Assembly (NCBI RefSeq): GCF_030408855.1
Contig: NZ_CP047358.1
Coordinates: forward strand, 806,001 to 870,000
DNA: 64,000 nucleotides
Direction: 5' to 3'
Origin: Corynebacterium glaucum
Lineage (GTDB): Bacteria; Actinomycetota; Actinomycetes; Mycobacteriales; Mycobacteriaceae
A program made the position numbers and the translations under genes. Under the pieces are notes generated by a model. The model ran no database searches. It saw only the letters and a program-made list of their open reading frames with translations, and was not told the origin of the DNA. This document shows, piece after piece, positions 60,855 through 64,000 of this stretch (its first letter is position 1; each line of letters begins with the position of its first letter).

Positions 60855-60880
60855 GGAGTGCAATATTACACTCGGTGCAA
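60849..60880. promoter_or_regulatory. TetR operator over the regulator start
   Basis: Arms TTGCACGGAGTG and CACTCGGTGCAA (one mismatch) around 8 bp. It covers the -10 box and GTG of the TetR gene. Outer half-sites TTGCA/TGCAA equal those of the MMPL and crtB dyads. Confidence 0.75.
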
Positions 60881-61011
60881 GCACCTGCAAATCGGCGCGT
60901 TCATCGCCCACCCAACTTTACGGAGGCAAAACAAACCTTCCATGTGGCACACTTGGGTGCAGCCCGGCCGCCCGGCCCGGGACACCCCGACCCACATCCG
61001 GAGGGAACCCC

Positions 61012-61377
61012 ATGTCACAGTCCACCTTTTCGCAGGACTACCTCAAGATCTGGACCGAGCCCGACGCGCAGCAGCGCCGTGCAAACATTGAAAGCCTCTT
61101 CGCGCCCGAGGGCAAGATGGTCGTCTCTTCCATCGGCAAAACCCTTACCGGCATCGACGAGATCGACCAGCACATCTCCCGCGTGCGAGCGGACGTCATC
61201 GAGGACAAGGGCATGTCGTTCTCGTACGGACAGCAGGTCGACAACGCGGAGGCGACCTACCTGACCTCCCTCGTCTCCAACCCCGAGGGCGACGTGGTCG
61301 GCCGTGGCGCCGACGTCATCATTCGCGACGAAGATGGCCTCATCAGTGCCGTCTACATGTTCATGGGCCTCAACTGA
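61012..61377 (+). CDS. SnoaL/NTF2-like small protein
   Basis: 121 residues with an NTF2-like pattern (helix, IESLFAPEGKMVVSS strands, ending VIIRDEDGLISAVYMFM). The GGAGGG site 6 nt upstream fixes this start. Divergent from the TetR gene with the operator between, so a possible third regulated gene. Such proteins are often isomerases or ligand-binding; function unknown. Confidence 0.75.
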   Translation: MSQSTFSQDYLKIWTEPDAQQRRANIESLFAPEGKMVVSSIGKTLTGIDEIDQHISRVRADVIEDKGMSFSYGQQVDNAEATYLTSLVSNPEGDVVGRGADVIIRDEDGLISAVYMFMGLN

Positions 61378-61393
61378 CCAGTGTGTCTGTGGT

Positions 61394-61426
61394 GGCGGTG
61401 AGGTCGCTTGGACCGATCTCGCCGCC
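61394..61426. terminator. 13-bp hairpin between convergent genes
   Basis: GGCGGTGAGGTCG / CGATCTCGCCGCC pairs fully in RNA with two G-U pairs, loop of 7. No T tract. Confidence 0.5.
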
Positions 61427-61475
61427 CCGCAGACATTCACCCCGGTGGGACACACGCCCCGCGCGCAACGCCTCT

Positions 61476-61994
61476 TTAACCAGGTAGGCCGATAGAAAGT
61501 GTGCCACCGGCGATAGGCTGGTTGTCCTCCAGGAACGTCATGTGTACTAGGCCTGCTTCGGATGCGTCAATCTCCCACGTGCCTGTGGTGCCCGGCGTAG
61601 TGATGCACGCTTGGGTGAGTGGGTGGTTGTCCAAGGATTCGTCGATAAGCACACTGCACCCTGAGTCTGGATAGGTGAGTGTGGCGCTGCCGCCTCCGAA
61701 TGTGGCGACCGCGACCCACGACTGAGTTTCTGTGGCTGGGTCGAGTGAGTTGAACCTGCCGGAGTAGGTGCTGGCGGGGGCGAGCTCGTCCGGGGCTGTG
61801 GCCTGTGCGTCCGGCTGCGCGGTGACCGTGACGGTTGCTGGGAGTGGGTTCGGCTCTGATTGGGGTTGAGCTGACCACCAGGCCGCGGCGAGCGCGATCA
61901 TGATCAGCGCTACGGCGAGTGCGGAGACGCCGGCGGCGATCCACGGCTTGTTTGAGCCGCCGGAGCCGCGCAGCTCAGAGAACGAATCGGCCAT
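61476..61994 (-). CDS. membrane-anchored protein of unknown family
   Basis: 172 residues. The N-terminal cytoplasmic ~17 residues precede a membrane segment (AAGVSALAVALIMIALAAAWW, ~20-40). A Pro/Thr linker leads to a ~100-residue extracytoplasmic domain with two cysteines (SGCSVLI and QACITTPG) that could form a disulfide. Function unknown. The 11-mer at 61640 encodes VLIDE in it. Confidence 0.72.
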   Translation of the reverse strand: MADSFSELRGSGGSNKPWIAAGVSALAVALIMIALAAAWWSAQPQSEPNPLPATVTVTAQPDAQATAPDELAPASTYSGRFNSLDPATETQSWVAVATFGGGSATLTYPDSGCSVLIDESLDNHPLTQACITTPGTTGTWEIDASEAGLVHMTFLEDNQPIAGGTLSIGLPG

Positions 61995-62064
61995 AGAAAA
62001 TCCCCAGCTCTGAGTGTGGGCAGTGCTGGGGATAGATCTTAGCTAAGGACCGTTGGCGCTCCGC

Positions 62065-63774
62065 TTATCCCAGGAAGATCGAGGAGCCAGGGCCGAGCTG
62101 GAGGTCGAACGTGTACCAAATGAACAGCAAGATGGCCCACGCAGTCCAGAACGGGATGACGAAAACCACCAGGCGGGACATCAGCGTGCCCAGACCGGCC
62201 TTGGGCTCGTAGCGGCGAAGCAACGTCAGGATCACGATGATGTAGGGGTTGAGCGGGGTAATGATCTGGGTAGCCGAGTCGCCGACGCGGAATGCTGCCT
62301 GGGTGAAGCTGGGCTCGAAACCGATGAGCGCGAACATGGGCACGAACACCGCGGCCATGAGCGTCCACATGGCGGAGCCGGAAATGACGAGCAGGTTCAG
62401 CAGCGACGCCAGGATGATGAATGCCAGGATTGCGCCGAATCCGGTGACTCCGGTCGATTCGAGGAACTCGGCGCCCTTGACGGCGGAGAACGTGCCAATT
62501 CCGGACCAGTTGAACAGGGCGATGAAGTTGCCCAGGATGAACGCGAGCACTAGGAACCCGAGTAGGTCGCCCATCGCAGACGTCATCATGTCGACGACGT
62601 CTTTCACGCCCTTGATCGAGCCGACGACGGCTCCGTAGACCACGCCCATTGTGAGGAAGTACGTGAAGACGATGAACACGATTGACTGCAGCAGCGGCGA
62701 CTTGGGCAGGAAGCCGCCCTCTTCGTTGCGCCACGGTGAGTCCGGAAGCAGAACCGCGAAAAGAATAATCGCGGTGACCACCACCATTGCGATGCCGGTA
62801 AAGACGAGGCCGCGGATTTCTTCGTTGGTCAGCTGCGCAGAGATCGGATTTCCGTCCGCGTCGGTGTCCATGTCGTTTCCGTCGGCTATCTCCTGCGGGA
62901 CGTCGAGCTTGTGCATGCGCGGCTCGAGCACCTTGTCCGTGATAAAGCCCGCGATTATGCCCAGCACGAGGGACGCGGCGATGTTGAAGTAGTAGTTCGA
63001 GACCGGGTTGACTTCCGTCGCGTCGAGGTTGGGCAGCGTCTGCATCACCGCGTTGGTGATGCCTGCGAACAAGGCGTCGAGGGAGGTGGGCACAAGCGCG
63101 GTTGAGTAACCCGCACCCACCGCCGCGAAACCGCCAAGCAGACCTGCGACAGGGTGGCGGCCGGCAGCTTTGAACACCATCGCGGCGAGCGGAGGAATCA
63201 CGACGAAGGCAGCGTCCGCCATAACCGACGCGGTGACGCCGATGATGCCCACCGCGTACGGCAAGACAGCGCGGTTTGCGGATCCGAAAAGCTTGCGGAT
63301 GAGTGCCGAGAGCATCCCGGAACGCTCAGCCACGCCGACGCCCAACATAATTGTCAGCACCGTGACCAGCGGTGGGAAGCCGAGATAGTTCGGGCCAAGG
63401 TTCGTAGTGAACCAGGTCAGGCCCTCACCAGTGAAAAAGCCCTTGATTTTCACCGTCTCTTCTTCGCCCGGGATCTGCACTTCCGCGCCCATAGACGCCA
63501 GCACCGTCGAAATAACGGCGGTGATCAGGAAGAGGATGAGGAAAAGTGTGAACGGCTCGGGCAGCTTGTTGCCCACGTACTCGATTGCGCCGAGTACTCG
63601 ATCCATGGCCGTCTTGTTCGCTGGGGAAGATGAAGACGAACTGGACGCGGAGTTGTCCGACCGCTCTGTGGTGTCAGCTGCTGTGGCATCCGAGGCCTTA
63701 GCTTCAGCCGACGTCTTCTTGGACCCGGGTGGAGCATCGGACCCGAATCCTGGTGTGCTCTTCTTCGAACTCAT
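62065..63774 (-). CDS. AbgT-family transporter
   Basis: 569 residues, about 11-13 membrane segments. Features of the AbgT family (p-aminobenzoyl-glutamate uptake or sulfonamide/antimetabolite efflux): GLTWFTTNLGPNYLGFPPLV, GVGVAERSGMLSALI, and the re-entrant C-terminal GDSATQIITPLNPY. The first ~50 residues are a Ser/Ala/Asp-rich disordered extension longer than usual. The start at 63774 heads a divergent promoter region with the partial gene at 63901. Whether it imports folate breakdown products or exports drugs is not decided. Confidence 0.9.
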   Translation of the reverse strand: MSSKKSTPGFGSDAPPGSKKTSAEAKASDATAADTTERSDNSASSSSSSSPANKTAMDRVLGAIEYVGNKLPEPFTLFLILFLITAVISTVLASMGAEVQIPGEEETVKIKGFFTGEGLTWFTTNLGPNYLGFPPLVTVLTIMLGVGVAERSGMLSALIRKLFGSANRAVLPYAVGIIGVTASVMADAAFVVIPPLAAMVFKAAGRHPVAGLLGGFAAVGAGYSTALVPTSLDALFAGITNAVMQTLPNLDATEVNPVSNYYFNIAASLVLGIIAGFITDKVLEPRMHKLDVPQEIADGNDMDTDADGNPISAQLTNEEIRGLVFTGIAMVVVTAIILFAVLLPDSPWRNEEGGFLPKSPLLQSIVFIVFTYFLTMGVVYGAVVGSIKGVKDVVDMMTSAMGDLLGFLVLAFILGNFIALFNWSGIGTFSAVKGAEFLESTGVTGFGAILAFIILASLLNLLVISGSAMWTLMAAVFVPMFALIGFEPSFTQAAFRVGDSATQIITPLNPYIIVILTLLRRYEPKAGLGTLMSRLVVFVIPFWTAWAILLFIWYTFDLQLGPGSSIFLG

Positions 63775-63900
63775 GCCTCATTGTTCTACCAGTCACACTC
63801 TCCGGACCGCTCGATTTTGCTAACCTCTGGGAGAAATATTCGATGGAAATCGATTTTTCCCCTCGATACCGCCTAAATCCGAGTAACTGAGCTTCACACT

Positions 63901-64000
63901 ATGAACCCACGCCGCCACGCTCCCGATCAACCCACCACGCCTTCCGGTGCATTCTTGGACCAGATGGATGCCATTGTGCAGCATCGTCTGGAAACCGCAG
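63901..64000 (+). CDS. partial gene divergent from the AbgT transporter
   Basis: ATG followed by 33 open codons to the window end (NPRRHAPDQPTTPSGAFLDQ, then MDAIVQHRLETA). A second ATG at codon 23 is possible. An amidohydrolase of the M20/AbgA-B type would be a natural partner for AbgT and its N-terminal helix would look similar, but the visible part is too short to say. Confidence 0.5.
   Translation, partial: MNPRRHAPDQPTTPSGAFLDQMDAIVQHRLETA

Larger units (their letters stand above)
3699..61650. repeat. dispersed 11-mer CGTCGATAAGC, 22 exact copies
   Basis: Plus-strand copies start at 3699, 4491, 8819, 13196, 16497, 18733, 27841, 35323, 41738, 43312, 43914, 54402 and 61640. Minus-strand copies (GCTTATCGACG on the plus strand) start at 8079, 18260, 19091, 25000, 30683, 39140, 41997, 45630 and 57312. 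Seventeen lie in genes, five between genes. Weak flank preference: GRAGGG-like 2-3 bp before, and RAANNGCY after. In genes it is read as LID(D/E/A/V/G), VDK or RLST, so the DNA word rather than a peptide is conserved. Confidence 0.93.

Noticed and set aside
3699..61650. The 11-mer as DnaA boxes
   Set aside because: It resembles TTATCNACA only in TTATC; the rest differs (GACG instead of CACA), copies are evenly dispersed rather than clustered and no origin features are near.
3699..61650. The 11-mer as KOPS/Chi-type polar sequence
   Set aside because: Orientation is nearly balanced (13 versus 9) within one contiguous 64-kb stretch, whereas such sequences are strongly skewed along a replichore; not excluded genome-wide.
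3699..61650. The 11-mer as remnants of a dispersed insertion element
   Set aside because: Conservation does not extend as a fixed sequence beyond the 11 bp, and copies sit inside intact essential genes in frame.

Overview
The window reads as a high-GC corynebacterial chromosome (genus Corynebacterium, species not determinable by eye). The evidence is a mycothiol S-conjugate amidase, a short Z-prenyl synthase of the mycolata type, an MMPL exporter, a DUF3558 lipoprotein, many apparently leaderless GTG/ATG starts preceded by a TANNNT box, and a core gene order pth-rplY-prs-glmU-TetR-mfd ... greA-DUF4307-mca-uppS-coaA-glyA that I recall from Mycobacterium tuberculosis Rv1014c-Rv1093. No rRNA, CRISPR array or intact insertion sequence was seen; two tRNA genes are present.

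Layout. 1-9.4 kb: end of biotin operon (bioA', bioD), a membrane protein, a TetR/MMPL exporter pair with a doubled operator, prfC, an FMN reductase and a first pth. 9.5-12.6 kb: two tandem copies of an unrecognised two-gene membrane-anchored cassette (four related proteins). 12.6-17.2 kb: nitronate monooxygenase, FAH-family hydrolase, a second pth, a divergent SnoaL/HxlR pair with a clean palindromic operator, rplY. 17.3-22.9 kb: accessory block (MHS-type transporter, aldehyde dehydrogenase remnant, DUF3558 lipoprotein plus a Gly/Ala-rich protein, aromatic aminotransferase). 22.9-33.7 kb: prs, glmU, MFS transporter, Tat-type multicopper oxidase lipoprotein, tRNA-Gln, TetR, mfd. 33.7-38 kb: esterase-like protein, tRNA-Leu with a duplicated 3' end and a cluster of inverted 21-bp repeats, then a GTPase with two roadblock-like proteins. 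38-46.3 kb: crtI, crtB, a truncated glycosyltransferase and photolyase (a photoprotection operon), then an OpuC-type osmoprotectant ABC transporter and a SUFU-domain protein. 46.5-64 kb: Bax-inhibitor-like protein, META and VWA surface proteins, greA, mca, uppS, coaA, glyA, small regulators, a TetR/DHA2 exporter pair, an AbgT-family transporter and the start of one further gene.

The most striking signal is not a gene. The 11-mer CGTCGATAAGC occurs 22 times without mismatch (both orientations, about one per 2.9 kb), where about 0.03 are expected by chance. It lies inside genes in several reading frames and is enriched between genes. It behaves like a genome-wide recognition word such as a DNA uptake sequence, and I know of no such word described for corynebacteria.

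Regulation visible in the sequence: palindromic operators overlap the starts of three regulator/target units (MMPL, HxlR/SnoaL, TetR/DHA2), and a long inverted repeat sits between the divergent GTPase and roadblock genes. Many genes are packed with 1-4 bp overlaps, so operons are easy to propose: bioAD, MMPL-tetR, glmU-prs, tetR-mfd, SUFU-opuC-like-phr-crtBI.
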